DNA of 64,000 bases from Sphingomonadales bacterium (lineage in GTDB: Bacteria > Pseudomonadota > Alphaproteobacteria > Sphingomonadales > Sphingomonadaceae): positions 496,001 to 560,000 of the forward strand of contig JADKHG010000001.1 in the NCBI GenBank assembly GCA_016721875.1, in the 5' to 3' direction. The position numbers and the translations under genes were made by a program. Within the stretch, counting starts at the first letter, position 1; each line of letters opens with the position of its first letter. Below the pieces are notes generated by a model. It was not told the origin of the DNA. It saw only the letters and a program-made list of their open reading frames with translations, and made no database searches. Of this stretch, positions 33,116 to 42,337 are shown piece after piece.

Positions 33116-34489
33116 ATGTCGCCTAGTGCGGCACGTCGAGACAGGGACCGGAATATGGACGATTGGCGCGGACTTGGACCGTTGGGCAATGCGGATGCAG
33201 GCGATGATTCGCCTGCCTATGCGCATTATGAAGACGAGCATGCAGCGATAGAGGCTCCACCCTCCATCGGGCAGGACGAGCGTCGCATGCAGGTGCGCGC
33301 CTATAATTTCTGGACGTCGCAACTCGGCGAACGCAACTATCCCGATGTCGAAGAGCTTGATCCGACCGAGGTCGAGGATTTCCGCGAATATAGCGTGCTT
33401 CTCGATTTTACGTCGGGAATTGAAAATCCGTCGATCCAGTATCTGGGCGATGCGTTGCGCCGCGAATGCGGTGTCGACGACGAAATTACCTATCTCGATC
33501 AAGTGCCACCGCGGTCGTTATTGTCGCGGATTACCGACCATTATCTGCAGATCATAGCCAATCGCGCACCGATTGGATTTGAAGCCGAATTTGTCAACGA
33601 ACGCGATGTCTCAATCATGTATCGCGGCATATTGCTGCCCTATTCCTCCGACGATGACACCATCGATTTTATCTATGGCGTGATTAACTGGAAGGAAGCA
33701 GCACCCACTGCGCTGCGCGAAACGCTGGAACTTGAAGTCGAACAGGCTTTGAACAGCGCGCCGCCGCGCAAAGATCATGTTCCGGTATGGGCTGATGGCC
33801 CATCTGCCGACGCGCTTGCGGAACCTGAAGCAGCACATGAGGAAGAACTGGTGCTGAGCGCAGCAATTGCCGTCGCAGAGGCAGAACCGGATCAAGATGC
33901 AAGCCTTGCCGATTGGTTACAGGCTGCACGTTCGAGCGCCGACGTGGCACGCGATGCCGACGTCCGCAGCCGCGAAGCGCTGTACCGCGCTATTGATCGC
34001 GCCTTTGACTTCTCTTTGATCGCCGAACAGCAGCCGGAAGACTATGCCGAACTGCTGGCGGACAATGGCATTACCGTGCAGGAACGCGCGCCGATGACTC
34101 CGGTCGTCAAGCTGATCTTCGGTGCAGGCTATGACAAGACACGGCTGACCGAATTTGCCGCGGCGCTCGATTTTGCGCACCGCAATGCCGTGCCGATGGG
34201 CGGCCTGTTTGCGCTGTTATCGAGCCATGATGGCGGGCTGAAGGGTATTGTCCAGGCCGAACGCCGCGCCCGCAAGGTGATGAAGGGCGAACATGTTGCC
34301 CCTGTTGCGACTGACCCGCGCCCTCGCTTGCGCGCCGCTCGCACCCGGGACCTGTCTGAATTCGCACAAGGTTCTGACGAATTTGTTGTGCTGGTCGCCC
34401 GCCGTGATGCCGACGGGCAAGTCGCCATCATCGGCTCTGTCGACGATGCGGGACTGACCGACAAGGTGCTGTCAAAGGCTGTGGTGTAA
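33116..34489 (+). CDS. PAS domain protein (PAS_5-like)
   Basis: 457 residues from GTG/ATG-like start at 33116; ATG 33155 (MDDWRGLGPLG) is an alternative. Residues about 60-190 match the PAS_5 family: AYNFWTSQLGERNYPDVEEL, VLLDFTSGIENPSIQYLGDAL and PIGFEAEFVNERDVSIMYRGILLPYS. The rest is largely acidic and Ala-rich with a low-complexity middle (about 210-290) and a C-terminal helical domain. No kinase or output domain is visible, so it is probably a cytoplasmic adaptor or sensor. Not part of an obvious operon. Confidence 0.8.
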   Translation: MSPSAARRDRDRNMDDWRGLGPLGNADAGDDSPAYAHYEDEHAAIEAPPSIGQDERRMQVRAYNFWTSQLGERNYPDVEELDPTEVEDFREYSVLLDFTSGIENPSIQYLGDALRRECGVDDEITYLDQVPPRSLLSRITDHYLQIIANRAPIGFEAEFVNERDVSIMYRGILLPYSSDDDTIDFIYGVINWKEAAPTALRETLELEVEQALNSAPPRKDHVPVWADGPSADALAEPEAAHEEELVLSAAIAVAEAEPDQDASLADWLQAARSSADVARDADVRSREALYRAIDRAFDFSLIAEQQPEDYAELLADNGITVQERAPMTPVVKLIFGAGYDKTRLTEFAAALDFAHRNAVPMGGLFALLSSHDGGLKGIVQAERRARKVMKGEHVAPVATDPRPRLRAARTRDLSEFAQGSDEFVVLVARRDADGQVAIIGSVDDAGLTDKVLSKAVV

Positions 34490-34491
34490 CC

Positions 34492-35679
34492 TTAACGCTT
34501 GCGGCGCAATTCCCAGACTTCGCGCGTCAGGTGATTGCCTGCGGCGATTACCAGCCTGTCCGGGAGGGAAAACACTGTCGTCGCATGCGTCGGGGGTATA
34601 GGCGCGCATTTGAGCTCGCTCCACTGCTTGCCATCCGCGCTTGACCAGACCCGGCTGACATTCGGATCGTCATTGCCTTTCACCAACTTCGCACCGCCAA
34701 TGATCCACAATCTGTCAGCGAAGACCCCCATGTCGTGATAGGCAAGCCCTCCGTCTTGTGACCATTCAGCACCGTCGGCTTCTTTGGTCCAGTGATCTGC
34801 ATCCGGTGAACTCCAGATATCGGTGTGAACGACGCGGTTTTTGACAATGTGGTTTTCATTCACGAAACCACCCACGATCCAGACCCTGCCCCTGAAGAGC
34901 AGTTGCCCGCCAATTCCGCCGCGCGGCGTCCAGATTGGTCCGACAGGCTCATGCTTCACCCAGCTTCGACCGTCGGTCGTACTCCAGACATCATTGTAAT
35001 AATGTTCACCCACCGACGGTTCGAGCGTGGCCTTTTTTGACATGCTTTGGCCGCCGACGACATAGATCCGGTCATTCAACACAAAGGTCATGTGCAGTGC
35101 GCGCGGCTTCCAGGGGACAGAGGCGCCGTCGTTGACCAGCTGCCAGTCCCTGCCATCTTTCGATTTCCAGATATCATGTTGGTGATGAAACTGGGTCGCA
35201 TCGCCGCCGATCAACCAGATTTCGCCCTTGTAGGACACGACCCCTGCGGAGTGCCGCCCTTCCCAATCCTTTTTCGCATCGAAGCTATTGTCGAGAAAGC
35301 TGTTTGTTTTGATCAGGCTCCATTGCCGGCCATCGGTTGATTCCCACACCTCATTGTTGGTGATGCGCGGGAAATGGACCTTGTCGTCGGGGTTCCAGCC
35401 ACCAAGCATGACCATCTTGCCATTGTGTACCACGCCATTGGCACCATCGCGCGGAGCATAGGCTGCGGATTTGGTCAGCAATTCCCAGACATAGCCGCCG
35501 CCTTCGAGCGTATTGGGAGAAGTCTGCCTGCAAAATTCCGACGGCTTAAGCCGGTTTTCGATCAGATAGCGCACAATCTGCGGGTCGGGCTTTTTCGTTG
35601 GCCGGAAAATCTGATAGGCGGAATAGGACAATCCGGCGAGGATCAAGACTGACAATATCGTGATGCGAATAAGGCGCAT
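34492..35679 (-). CDS. Kelch-like beta-propeller protein, membrane-anchored
   Basis: 395 residues from ATG 35679 (MRLIRITILSVLILAGLSYS), chosen because it starts a signal anchor; an upstream ATG at 35739 would place 20 polar residues before it. The rest is repeated kelch-type blades: GVVHNGKMVMLGGWNPD, GVVSYKGEIWLIGGDATQ, FVLNDRIYVVGGQS, LLFRGRVWIVGGFV and GVFADRLWIIGGAK, each followed by Asp-x-Trp-x-Ser/Thr x-Asp-Gly (DGRQWSLI, DGRDWQLV, DGRSWVKH). Likely located in the periplasm; ligand unknown. Its start region lies 14 bases downstream of aroC, with which it may be transcribed. Confidence 0.82.
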   Translation of the reverse strand: MRLIRITILSVLILAGLSYSAYQIFRPTKKPDPQIVRYLIENRLKPSEFCRQTSPNTLEGGGYVWELLTKSAAYAPRDGANGVVHNGKMVMLGGWNPDDKVHFPRITNNEVWESTDGRQWSLIKTNSFLDNSFDAKKDWEGRHSAGVVSYKGEIWLIGGDATQFHHQHDIWKSKDGRDWQLVNDGASVPWKPRALHMTFVLNDRIYVVGGQSMSKKATLEPSVGEHYYNDVWSTTDGRSWVKHEPVGPIWTPRGGIGGQLLFRGRVWIVGGFVNENHIVKNRVVHTDIWSSPDADHWTKEADGAEWSQDGGLAYHDMGVFADRLWIIGGAKLVKGNDDPNVSRVWSSADGKQWSELKCAPIPPTHATTVFSLPDRLVIAAGNHLTREVWELRRKR

Positions 35680-35692
35680 GCCGGTTACAGTT

Positions 35693-36760
35693 TCAGCCAC
35701 ACTGTGCGCGGTGAAGCAGTTTCTGGTCGGCAAGCACAAGCGCCATCATTGCCTCTACCACCGGAACGCCTCTGATCCCGACGCACGGGTCATGGCGGCC
35801 CTTAGTCACGATCTCGGTTGCCTCACCATCACGGGTGATTGTCTCCACCGGTGTCAGAATGGATGAGGTGGGTTTGAAGGCAACCCGGCACACCACCGGT
35901 TGACCGGTCGAAATTCCGCCCGCCACGCCGCCGGCATTGTTGGCGAGGAAGGCTGGCGCGTTGGAGCCTGGCCGCATAGGGTCGGCATTTTGCTCACCGC
36001 GCAGTCTTGCTGCCTCAAAACCAGCACCGATTTCTATCGCTTTGACCGCGTTGATACTCATCATCGCGGCAGCCAGCTCACTGTCGAGCTTTGCATATAG
36101 TGGCGCGCCCCAGCCTGCCGGAACGCCGGTTGCGACGCATTCGACCACGGCACCCAGCGACGATCCGGCGAGCCGCGCCTCGTCCACCAACTTTTCCCAC
36201 CGCCCGGCAGCGGCCTCATCGGGGCACCAGAAGGGATTTTTGCCAATCTGCGCCACTTCGAAATTGTCGCGATCAATGGCATCGCCGCCGATTTCGACGA
36301 CATAGGCAAGTATCTCAACCTCGGGAATCACGGCGCGGGCAACCGCCCCTGCCGCGACCCTAGCGGCAGTCTCGCGTGCCGAACTGCGCCCGCCACCGCG
36401 ATAGTCGCGAAAGCCATATTTGGCGTCATAGCTATAGTCTGCATGGCCAGGACGATAGGCCTTGGCAACTTCGGAATAATCCTTTGACCGCTGGTCGACA
36501 TTTTCGATCATCAGGCTGATCGGAGTGCCAGTGGAGCGGCCTTCAAACACGCCGGACAATATGCGCACCTGATCGGGCTCCTGCCGTTGCGTCGTGAACT
36601 TGCTGGTCCCCGGACGGCGCTTGTCCAGAAAGGGCTGGATATCGGCTTCGGACAAAGCAATACCGGGAGGGCAACCATCAACCACTGCGCCGAGCGCAGG
36701 GCCGTGGCTTTCACCCCAGCTGGTAAAGCGAAATACGCGACCGAATGTGTTGAAGCTCAT
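35693..36760 (-). CDS. aroC: Chorismate synthase
   Basis: 355 residues. Start MSFNTFGRVFRFTSWGESHG with the flavin-site block GESHGPALGAVVDGCPPG; DKRRPGTSKFTTQRQEPDQV; FEGRSTGTPI; RPGHADYSYDAKYGFRDYRGGGRSSARETAARVAAGA; and the C-terminal FKPTSSI are all diagnostic. It converts 5-enolpyruvylshikimate-3-phosphate to chorismate with reduced FMN, the last common step to aromatic amino acids. Its ATG overlaps the fabI stop by 4 bases. Confidence 0.98.
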   Translation of the reverse strand: MSFNTFGRVFRFTSWGESHGPALGAVVDGCPPGIALSEADIQPFLDKRRPGTSKFTTQRQEPDQVRILSGVFEGRSTGTPISLMIENVDQRSKDYSEVAKAYRPGHADYSYDAKYGFRDYRGGGRSSARETAARVAAGAVARAVIPEVEILAYVVEIGGDAIDRDNFEVAQIGKNPFWCPDEAAAGRWEKLVDEARLAGSSLGAVVECVATGVPAGWGAPLYAKLDSELAAAMMSINAVKAIEIGAGFEAARLRGEQNADPMRPGSNAPAFLANNAGGVAGGISTGQPVVCRVAFKPTSSILTPVETITRDGEATEIVTKGRHDPCVGIRGVPVVEAMMALVLADQKLLHRAQCG

Positions 36761-37590
36761 GCCAGTCCGATATCCGGTGCATCTTCCTGTTTCATACCGA
36801 CTGTGTGGTAACCCGCATCGACATGATGGGTTTCACCGGTAACGCCCTTCGAAAGGTCTGACAGGAAATAGACCGCCGATGCGCCGACATCGTCGATGGT
36901 GACATTGCGGCGCAGCGGGCTGTTATATTCGTTCCATTTCAAAATGTAGCGGAAATCGCCTATGCCTGACGCCGCAAGGGTCTTGATCGGTCCGGCCGAA
37001 ATCGCGTTTACGCGGATGCCATCGGGGCCGCAATCATTGGCGAGATATTTGACGCTCGTTTCCAGAGCCGATTTGGCGACCCCCATGACATTGTAATGCG
37101 GAATCACCTTTTCCGCGCCATAATAGCTGAGCGTCAGCAGCGACCCTCCGCCTTCACCAGTCTCTGCGTCGAGCGTGGTCATCATCGCCGCGGCGCGCTT
37201 GGCAACGGCGGTAAAGCTGAACACGCTGATGTTCATTGTCAGCAGAAAATCCTCGAGGCCGACATCATAATATTTGCCGCGCAATGCCTCTTTGTTGGTG
37301 TAGCCGATGGCATGGACCACGAAATCGATCGTCGGCCAGCGCGCAGCCAGCGTCGCGAAGGCCGCGTCGAGATTGGCCATGTCGGCGACATCGCAATCGA
37401 TCAGAAAGTCGCACCCGAGCTGATCGGCAAGCGGCTTGACCCGCTTTTCCATGACTTCGCCCTGATAGCTGATTGCCAGTTCCGCGCCTTCGGCATGCAG
37501 CCTTTTGGCGATGCCCCATGCCAGCGATTTGTCGTTGGCCAGCCCCATGATCAGCCCGCGTTTACCGGCCATCAATCCGCCCATGTTCAT
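36757..37590 (-). CDS. fabI: Enoyl-[acyl-carrier-protein] reductase (NADH)
   Basis: 277 residues from ATG 37590 (MNMGGLMAGKRG), five bases after AGGA; ATG 37584 is nearly as good. Short-chain-dehydrogenase type FabI: GKRGLIMGLANDKSLAWGIA at the NAD site, VVHAIGYTNKEALRGKYYD, and the Tyr-x6-Lys pair in SYYGAEKVIPHYNVMGVAKSALE. It reduces enoyl-ACP in the last step of fatty-acid elongation and is the triclosan target. Begins 7 bases after the BrkB-family gene and overlaps aroC. Confidence 0.97.
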   Translation of the reverse strand: MNMGGLMAGKRGLIMGLANDKSLAWGIAKRLHAEGAELAISYQGEVMEKRVKPLADQLGCDFLIDCDVADMANLDAAFATLAARWPTIDFVVHAIGYTNKEALRGKYYDVGLEDFLLTMNISVFSFTAVAKRAAAMMTTLDAETGEGGGSLLTLSYYGAEKVIPHYNVMGVAKSALETSVKYLANDCGPDGIRVNAISAGPIKTLAASGIGDFRYILKWNEYNSPLRRNVTIDDVGASAVYFLSDLSKGVTGETHHVDAGYHTVGMKQEDAPDIGLA

Positions 37591-37597
37591 CACTTTC

Positions 37598-38551
37598 CTA
37601 TTGTCCGTTACTTTCGGTTGCATCCTTTAGACCGTTTTCCCGTGCGTTGGCCAGAGCCGCGTTCAATTGCGCGCCCATAACCATGCCGAGCCCGATCAGA
37701 TAGAAGAAGATCAAAGCGACCATGATCCCGGCCAGGCTGCCATAGGTCAGGTCATAATGCGCCATTTCCGAGACAAAGGCGGGCAACACCATCGTGCAGC
37801 CGAGCCACCACATGCTGACCAGAACTGCACCGGGCCATTTGGGGAATATTCCGCCGCGATATTTACGCGGGGTCAGTCCGCGATAGATGGTGTAAATCGT
37901 GGCAAACAAGGTCACAAACGGGATGATCCGTCCCCAGGCGAAATAGCTCGCGGCACGTTCCGCCGCGGGGATATATCGGTACACAAGATCCTCGGCTGCG
38001 GTCACCAATACCTGCGCACTGAACGCTGCCATTGCGAGGACAACAGCAGCAATGATCACCAGAAACGAGCCCAGTCGATAGTGCCAAAACCAGCGTTCGG
38101 GTACCGTGCCATAGGCCTTGTGCAACACATCGCGGATCGTCTCGATCAGGCTGGCGGCGGTCCACAAGCTGACCGCAGCGCTGAACCAGAGGAGCGGCCC
38201 TGAACGCGCTTTCATCGACGCCTCTATCGGGCCGCGCAACGCCTCTGCCGCCCCCTTGGGAACCGTGGCGAAAAAGGCATCAATCAGCGCAAGGCCCGAT
38301 TCGGTCTGGCCAAATCCCCCGGCAATTGCGGCGGCGACAATGCAGAAAGCAAAGAGCGCAACCAGCGAGAGATAGGCAAAATTGCCCGCATGGACAAAGC
38401 CCTCGCTATAGACGCCAAAGCCGACTCGCTTCAGGATTTCGAGCGACTGCTTCCAATGGCCGAGGTCATGAAACCACTCGGCCTCGCTCGTCTGATGCGG
38501 CACCGCATCATGCGCGCGCGCCTCGGGCGATAGGGGGGAATGTTCGGACAT
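37598..38551 (-). CDS. YihY/BrkB family inner-membrane protein
   Basis: 317 residues with six predicted membrane helices. Features of the family: FGVYSEGFVHAGNFAYLSLVALFAF near residue 45, LWFSAAVSLWTAASLIETI, YRLGSFLVIIAAVVLAMAAF, RKYRGGIFPKWPGAVLVSMWW and the end helix IGLGMVMGAQLNAAL. Formerly called Rbn (RNase BN) by mistake; real role is unknown, possibly transport or envelope assembly. First gene of the unit that continues with fabI, aroC and the kelch-like gene. Confidence 0.93.
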   Translation of the reverse strand: MSEHSPLSPEARAHDAVPHQTSEAEWFHDLGHWKQSLEILKRVGFGVYSEGFVHAGNFAYLSLVALFAFCIVAAAIAGGFGQTESGLALIDAFFATVPKGAAEALRGPIEASMKARSGPLLWFSAAVSLWTAASLIETIRDVLHKAYGTVPERWFWHYRLGSFLVIIAAVVLAMAAFSAQVLVTAAEDLVYRYIPAAERAASYFAWGRIIPFVTLFATIYTIYRGLTPRKYRGGIFPKWPGAVLVSMWWLGCTMVLPAFVSEMAHYDLTYGSLAGIMVALIFFYLIGLGMVMGAQLNAALANARENGLKDATESNGQ

Positions 38552-38851
38552 CGCCGCTGTTTTCCATCATTTTAACGCGAAGGCTAGCGGGATTGTGATG
38601 GGGTGCTTGGCGTCTAAGTTGACAAAGTTGACACCAATGAGCGGCATCGTAACGATGGCAGGACAATTGCTGTTTCTATATCTTATTGATAATATAACAT
38701 ATTTTATCGACGATGGGCTGGATAGACTGCGACAGCCCTAGAAATGGTGAAACGCGGCGGTTTTTCCACCGCACTTTGTCTGGGCGATGGCGGGTTGAGG
38801 AAAGAGACAGATAGGCGCACCATCGCCCTGACGGCAAAAAGATCAGGGTAT
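38552..38851. other. Intergenic region with direct and inverted repeats
   Basis: No gene seen. AAGTTGACA occurs twice in tandem near 38613-38631, giving two overlapping -35-like hexamers, followed by an AT-rich stretch around 38680-38705. GGGCGATGG (38782-38790) and CCATCGCCC (38820-38828) form a 9-base inverted repeat with a 29-base loop downstream of the small secreted protein gene at 38852, possibly its transcript end. No T-tract follows. Confidence 0.4.
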
Positions 38852-39112
38852 TTATTGCGGCGTCGCCCTTGAACCATCCGATGAGGCGGGCTTGGCTGGC
38901 TTTTGCGCCTTGGCTTTGGCCTCAGCTTCGCGGCGGCGTTGTTCGGCCACAATTGCATCATTGCGGGCTTTTTCTGCCAGCGCCTTTGCCATTGCCTGGT
39001 CTGCGGCCTTTTGGGCGGCAACCTTTGGATCTTCATCCCATTGAGCCGAGGCAATGGATGGAATTGCCAGCGAGGCTAATAGTGCGATTGGTACGGCCTG
39101 TTTGTAGAGCAT
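38852..39112 (-). CDS. Small exported protein, Lys/Ala/Glu-rich helix
   Basis: 86 residues from ATG 39112 behind CAGGAGATTCGTG; an upstream in-frame start at 39130 lacks this. Signal peptide MLYKQAVPIALLASLAIPSIASAQ is cut after ASA. The mature part (about 62 residues) is a charged helix (VAAQKAADQAMAKALAEKAR, EQRRREAEAKAKAQKPAKPA), likely coiled coil, in the periplasm. No family is recognised; small helical periplasmic proteins of this type can be chaperones or stress proteins, but there is no direct hint. Confidence 0.7.
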   Translation of the reverse strand: MLYKQAVPIALLASLAIPSIASAQWDEDPKVAAQKAADQAMAKALAEKARNDAIVAEQRRREAEAKAKAQKPAKPASSDGSRATPQ

Positions 39113-39257
39113 CACGAATCTCCTGTGCATTGAGAGCTACGATTTTGGCGAAAGCTGTTCTTTCGACCGCTTCTTCATCGACAATTGCACGCTGGATGAA
39201 TGTGACGCCTGTCACGCTATATTCTTAATGGCCAATTGGGGGAAAACCGGCTCTTCC

Positions 39258-40208
39258 CTAAACCCCCAGCTCTGCCCTGATCGCCGGATCATCGGGCAAT
39301 GCCTCCGCCAGCTTTGCCAATTCCGCGCTGTCTGCTGGCAGGCGGATGTGCAGCGTCACATATTGGTCGCCGCGACCTTCCGGTGCGTTGCTTCCACCCT
39401 TTTTCACAAAGCCGCGCCCCTTTATCCTCATCGTCGTGCTCGACTGCGCACCCGCTGGCACGCTGAGCATCACTGCGCCGTCAATCGTCGGCACCTTCAC
39501 CTTCGCGCCCTGGATCGCCTCTTTCAGACTTATCGGCAGGTCTAGGCGGATATTGTCGCCGTCGCGGTCGTAAAAGGGGTGCTTGCCCAGTTTAAGTGTG
39601 ACTATCGCGTCGCCATTGCCGCCGGGGCCGGGCTGGCCCTTGCCGGGGATGCGGATTTGCTGGCCCGCCACGACGCCTGCGGGCAGTTTGAATTCGACGG
39701 TTTTGCCATCGCGCAACGTTATCCGCTGCGGCTCCAGCCGGGCAGCGTCGGTGAAAGACACCAGATGTTCATAGGCGACATTGGCGCCTTTGGGCGGCGG
39801 GCCGGGTTGCGGGCGGGGTCCGCCCTGTGGACGCGCGCCGGGACCGCCGCCGCCAAACAGCCCGTCGAATATGTCACCCAGATCAATCCCGCCCTGAAAA
39901 TCAAAGCCGCCGCCTTGCCCAGGCCTTGGCCCGCCGGCACCGAACGGGCTGCCACCGCCGAAACCACCGCCAAAGGGGGAACGTGGCTGGCCGTTTTCGT
40001 CAATTTCGCCGCGATCATATTGGGCACGTTTGTCCTTGTCGGACAACAAATCATAGGCCTGCGTCACCTCGCTGAAACGCGCGGCAGCAGCAGGGTTATC
40101 CTGATTTTTGTCAGGATGCAGTTCCTTTGCCAGCTTGCGATAGGCGCTTTTGATCGCCTTTTCGTCCGCGCCCTTGGAAACGCCCAATATGGAATATGGA
40201 TCGGCCAT
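39258..40208 (-). CDS. DnaJ/CbpA-type co-chaperone
   Basis: 316 residues. J-domain (about 3-68) MADPYSILGVSKGADEKAIKSAYRKLAKELHPDK with the essential HPD; Gly/Phe-rich linker (about 75-135: SPFGGGFGGGSPFGAGG); C-terminal substrate-binding domains with FKLPAGVVAGQQIRIPGKGQPGPGG, DRDGDNIRLDLPISLKEAIQGA and VMLSVPAGAQSSTTMRIKGRG. The Cys-rich zinc finger of DnaJ is absent, so it is of the CbpA/type II class. It stimulates the ATPase of DnaK and hands over substrates in the cytoplasm. Monocistronic by position. Confidence 0.94.
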   Translation of the reverse strand: MADPYSILGVSKGADEKAIKSAYRKLAKELHPDKNQDNPAAAARFSEVTQAYDLLSDKDKRAQYDRGEIDENGQPRSPFGGGFGGGSPFGAGGPRPGQGGGFDFQGGIDLGDIFDGLFGGGGPGARPQGGPRPQPGPPPKGANVAYEHLVSFTDAARLEPQRITLRDGKTVEFKLPAGVVAGQQIRIPGKGQPGPGGNGDAIVTLKLGKHPFYDRDGDNIRLDLPISLKEAIQGAKVKVPTIDGAVMLSVPAGAQSSTTMRIKGRGFVKKGGSNAPEGRGDQYVTLHIRLPADSAELAKLAEALPDDPAIRAELGV

Positions 40209-40262
40209 TATTGTCCCTGTTGAAATGCTTTCTGTATTAGATTGGTATTACAGCGGCTTTAG

Positions 40263-40727
40263 TCAACTCGGAGCGACCGCATTTTCGACCCGCTGGCCCA
40301 GAAATTGGCGTGTGACGAGATAAAGCGTCAGCCCCAATGGCCCAAGCATGAAGATGAAGAACAATATCGGCGCCTGCACCAGCCGGTGGATGCCCCGCCG
40401 GTCGGCATTGCGTGCGGCCCAAATGCCGACAAACAAATCGAATGCCAGATAGTGAATCCAGCCGATGGTTGCACCGCCCCTGCTGTCGAACAATGCCATC
40501 ACCCCGTCGAGTGTAGTGAAATCTGCGCCAGTTGAGCCGGCGGCATCAAGCGTTCCGCTCATCAAGCCAATGATGAGAACGGTGTAGCTGACCGCAAGCA
40601 ATCCGCATCCTGCATAGAAGAGCCAGCTGATCCAGCGTTCGCGCTTTGGCAGCAGGATCAACGCCAGCCAGCACAGCATTGCCCAGAAATTGGCGGCAGA
40701 AAATATCGTATCCCATGGCATTTGCAC
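40263..40727 (-). CDS. ABA4-like (DUF4281) membrane protein
   Basis: 154 residues from GTG 40727 (GGGG seven bases upstream); ATG 40721 is the alternative. Four membrane helices. The block TIGWIHYLAFDLFVGIWAARNADRRG is the family signature shared with plant ABA4, and APILFFIFMLGPLGLTLYL follows. Plant ABA4 is needed for neoxanthin synthesis; bacterial members have no proven function, though a carotenoid link has been suggested. Divergent from pdxH with a short shared promoter region. Confidence 0.88.
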   Translation of the reverse strand: MQMPWDTIFSAANFWAMLCWLALILLPKRERWISWLFYAGCGLLAVSYTVLIIGLMSGTLDAAGSTGADFTTLDGVMALFDSRGGATIGWIHYLAFDLFVGIWAARNADRRGIHRLVQAPILFFIFMLGPLGLTLYLVTRQFLGQRVENAVAPS

Positions 40728-40773
40728 GATTGTTCCCCTTCCTTCATATCGCAGTCTAGCCTATCAGGCGGCT

Positions 40774-41355
40774 ATGGATAGCCCCGAACCCTTTTCGCCC
40801 TTTGATGCGTGGTACAATGAAGCCCGCGAAACCGAAATCAACGATTCAAACGCCATGGCATTGGCTACGTGCGGTGCCGATGGTCAGCCTTCGCTGCGGA
40901 TGGTGTTGCTAAAGGGGCATGGCCCGGATGGCTTCATCTTCTACACCAACTTTGAAGGCCGCAAGGCGCGCGAGCTGGCGGAGAATCCCAAGGCTGCGTT
41001 ACTGTTCCACTGGAAGTCGCTGCGCCGGCAAATCCGCATCGAGGGCAGCGTGGTTCCGGTCGACGACGCGACTGCTGACGCCTATTTCGCGACCCGCTCG
41101 CGCCCTTCGCAGCTTGGTGCATGGGCATCGGATCAGTCGCGCCCGCTCGACAGCCGCGAAACTTTCGAAACACGCTTTGCAGAGGCTGAGGCGCGATTTG
41201 CAGGGCAGGATGTAACCCGCCCGCCGCATTGGTCTGGGTTCCGTCTGGTGCCCGACCGGATAGAGTTTTGGCAAGACCGCGAATTCCGCCTGCACGAACG
41301 CTGGGCCTATGAACGCGACGGCGACGGCTGGAGCAAGGGCATGCTATTTCCGTGA
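40774..41355 (+). CDS. pdxH: Pyridoxamine 5'-phosphate oxidase
   Basis: 193 residues from ATG 40774 (MDSPEPFSPFDAWYNEA). Conserved blocks: NAMALATCGADGQPSLRMVLLKGHGPDGFIFYTNF (FMN and substrate site), KAALLFHWKSLRRQIRIEG, YFATRSRPSQLGAWASDQS and FRLVPDRIEFWQDREFRLHERW. It oxidises pyridoxamine or pyridoxine 5'-phosphate to pyridoxal 5'-phosphate with FMN and oxygen. Followed 11 bases later by the CDF exporter gene, probably one transcript. Confidence 0.96.
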   Translation: MDSPEPFSPFDAWYNEARETEINDSNAMALATCGADGQPSLRMVLLKGHGPDGFIFYTNFEGRKARELAENPKAALLFHWKSLRRQIRIEGSVVPVDDATADAYFATRSRPSQLGAWASDQSRPLDSRETFETRFAEAEARFAGQDVTRPPHWSGFRLVPDRIEFWQDREFRLHERWAYERDGDGWSKGMLFP

Positions 41356-41365
41356 GGACGAAATA

Positions 41366-42337
41366 ATGGGATTGGCCCACAATCATCATCACCACAATCA
41401 CGGTGCGCAGACCGCGCGCGCCGCGATGGCAAGTGTTGCGACGGCGGCGTTCCTGATTCTGCTTAAAAGCTTTGCCGCTTATGAGACCGGATCGGTCGCG
41501 CTGCTGGGTTCGCTCGCCGATACCGGTTTTGATTTTCTCGCCTCGCTGTTGACCCTATTCAGCGTGCGCTATGCAGCGCTTCCTGCCGATGACGATCACC
41601 GTTTCGGCCATGGCAAGGCAGAGGCGCTGTCGGCGCTGGTGCAGGTGGCGCTGGTAACCGTTTCAGCCGTTCTGATCGGTTGGCGCGCGGTGGTGCGGCT
41701 GGGCGATGGGCAACCCACTGAGCATCCCGAATATGGCATTGGCGTGTCGCTGATTGCGATGGCGGCAACGCTGGCGCTGCTGCTTTATCAACGGCAGGTG
41801 ATCAAGGAGACGGGATCAGTCGCGATCCACGGCGACCATGTGCATTATCAGGGCGATCTGCTGCTTAATGCGGCGGTTATCGTGGCGATATTGCTTGATA
41901 CGTTCCTGCATTTACGCGGTGCCGACCCGCTGTTCGGCATTGCTATTGCCGTCTGGCTGCTCTGGGGCGCGTGGCGCGCTTCAACGTTGGCACTGGACCA
42001 GTTGCTCGACCGGGAGTGGCCGCTGGAGAAACGCCAGCGCTTTCTGGAGGTGGCTACGCGCCATCCGCAGGCAAAGGGCATCCACGACATGCGCACGCGG
42101 TCCGCTGGCGCGCATGATTTCTGCCAGTTCCATGTCTGGGTCGATCCCAATATGACTGTGTTGCAGGCGCATAGCGTGATGGATGAAATCGAAGCCGAAT
42201 TGATGAAGGAATTTCCGGGGGTAGAGATTTTGATCCACCCTGATCCCGAAGGCCATACCGATAGTATCGGCTATATCCCTTCAGAAACAGTCGAGCATCA
42301 GGACCATGAGCATGGGCATGGGCATGACCACCACTAG
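41366..42337 (+). CDS. Cation diffusion facilitator (FieF-like) metal exporter, His-rich ends
   Basis: 323 residues from ATG 41366. Six membrane helices; metal sites as in FieF/YiiP: DTGFD in helix 2 (D-x3-D) and HYQGD in helix 5 (H-x3-D), and HRFGHGKAEALSA in the loop. The C-terminal cytoplasmic domain has the ferredoxin-like dimer fold with DFCQFHVWVDP and EILIHPDPEGHTD. Both ends are His-rich (AHNHHHHNHG; HQDHEHGHGHGHDHH), likely for metal capture. It should export zinc or iron(II) in exchange for protons at the inner membrane. The last codons overlap the start of the PhzF gene. Confidence 0.94.
   Translation: MGLAHNHHHHNHGAQTARAAMASVATAAFLILLKSFAAYETGSVALLGSLADTGFDFLASLLTLFSVRYAALPADDDHRFGHGKAEALSALVQVALVTVSAVLIGWRAVVRLGDGQPTEHPEYGIGVSLIAMAATLALLLYQRQVIKETGSVAIHGDHVHYQGDLLLNAAVIVAILLDTFLHLRGADPLFGIAIAVWLLWGAWRASTLALDQLLDREWPLEKRQRFLEVATRHPQAKGIHDMRTRSAGAHDFCQFHVWVDPNMTVLQAHSVMDEIEAELMKEFPGVEILIHPDPEGHTDSIGYIPSETVEHQDHEHGHGHDHH

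Noticed and set aside
38782..38828. 9-base inverted repeat as intrinsic terminator
   Set aside because: The loop is 29 bases and no T-tract follows on the expected strand.
42306..42337. His-rich coding end of the CDF gene as a tandem repeat or CRISPR-like element
   Set aside because: The CATGGGCATGGGCATG repetition is explained by His/Gly codons; no spacers or longer repeats exist. No CRISPR array was seen anywhere in the window.
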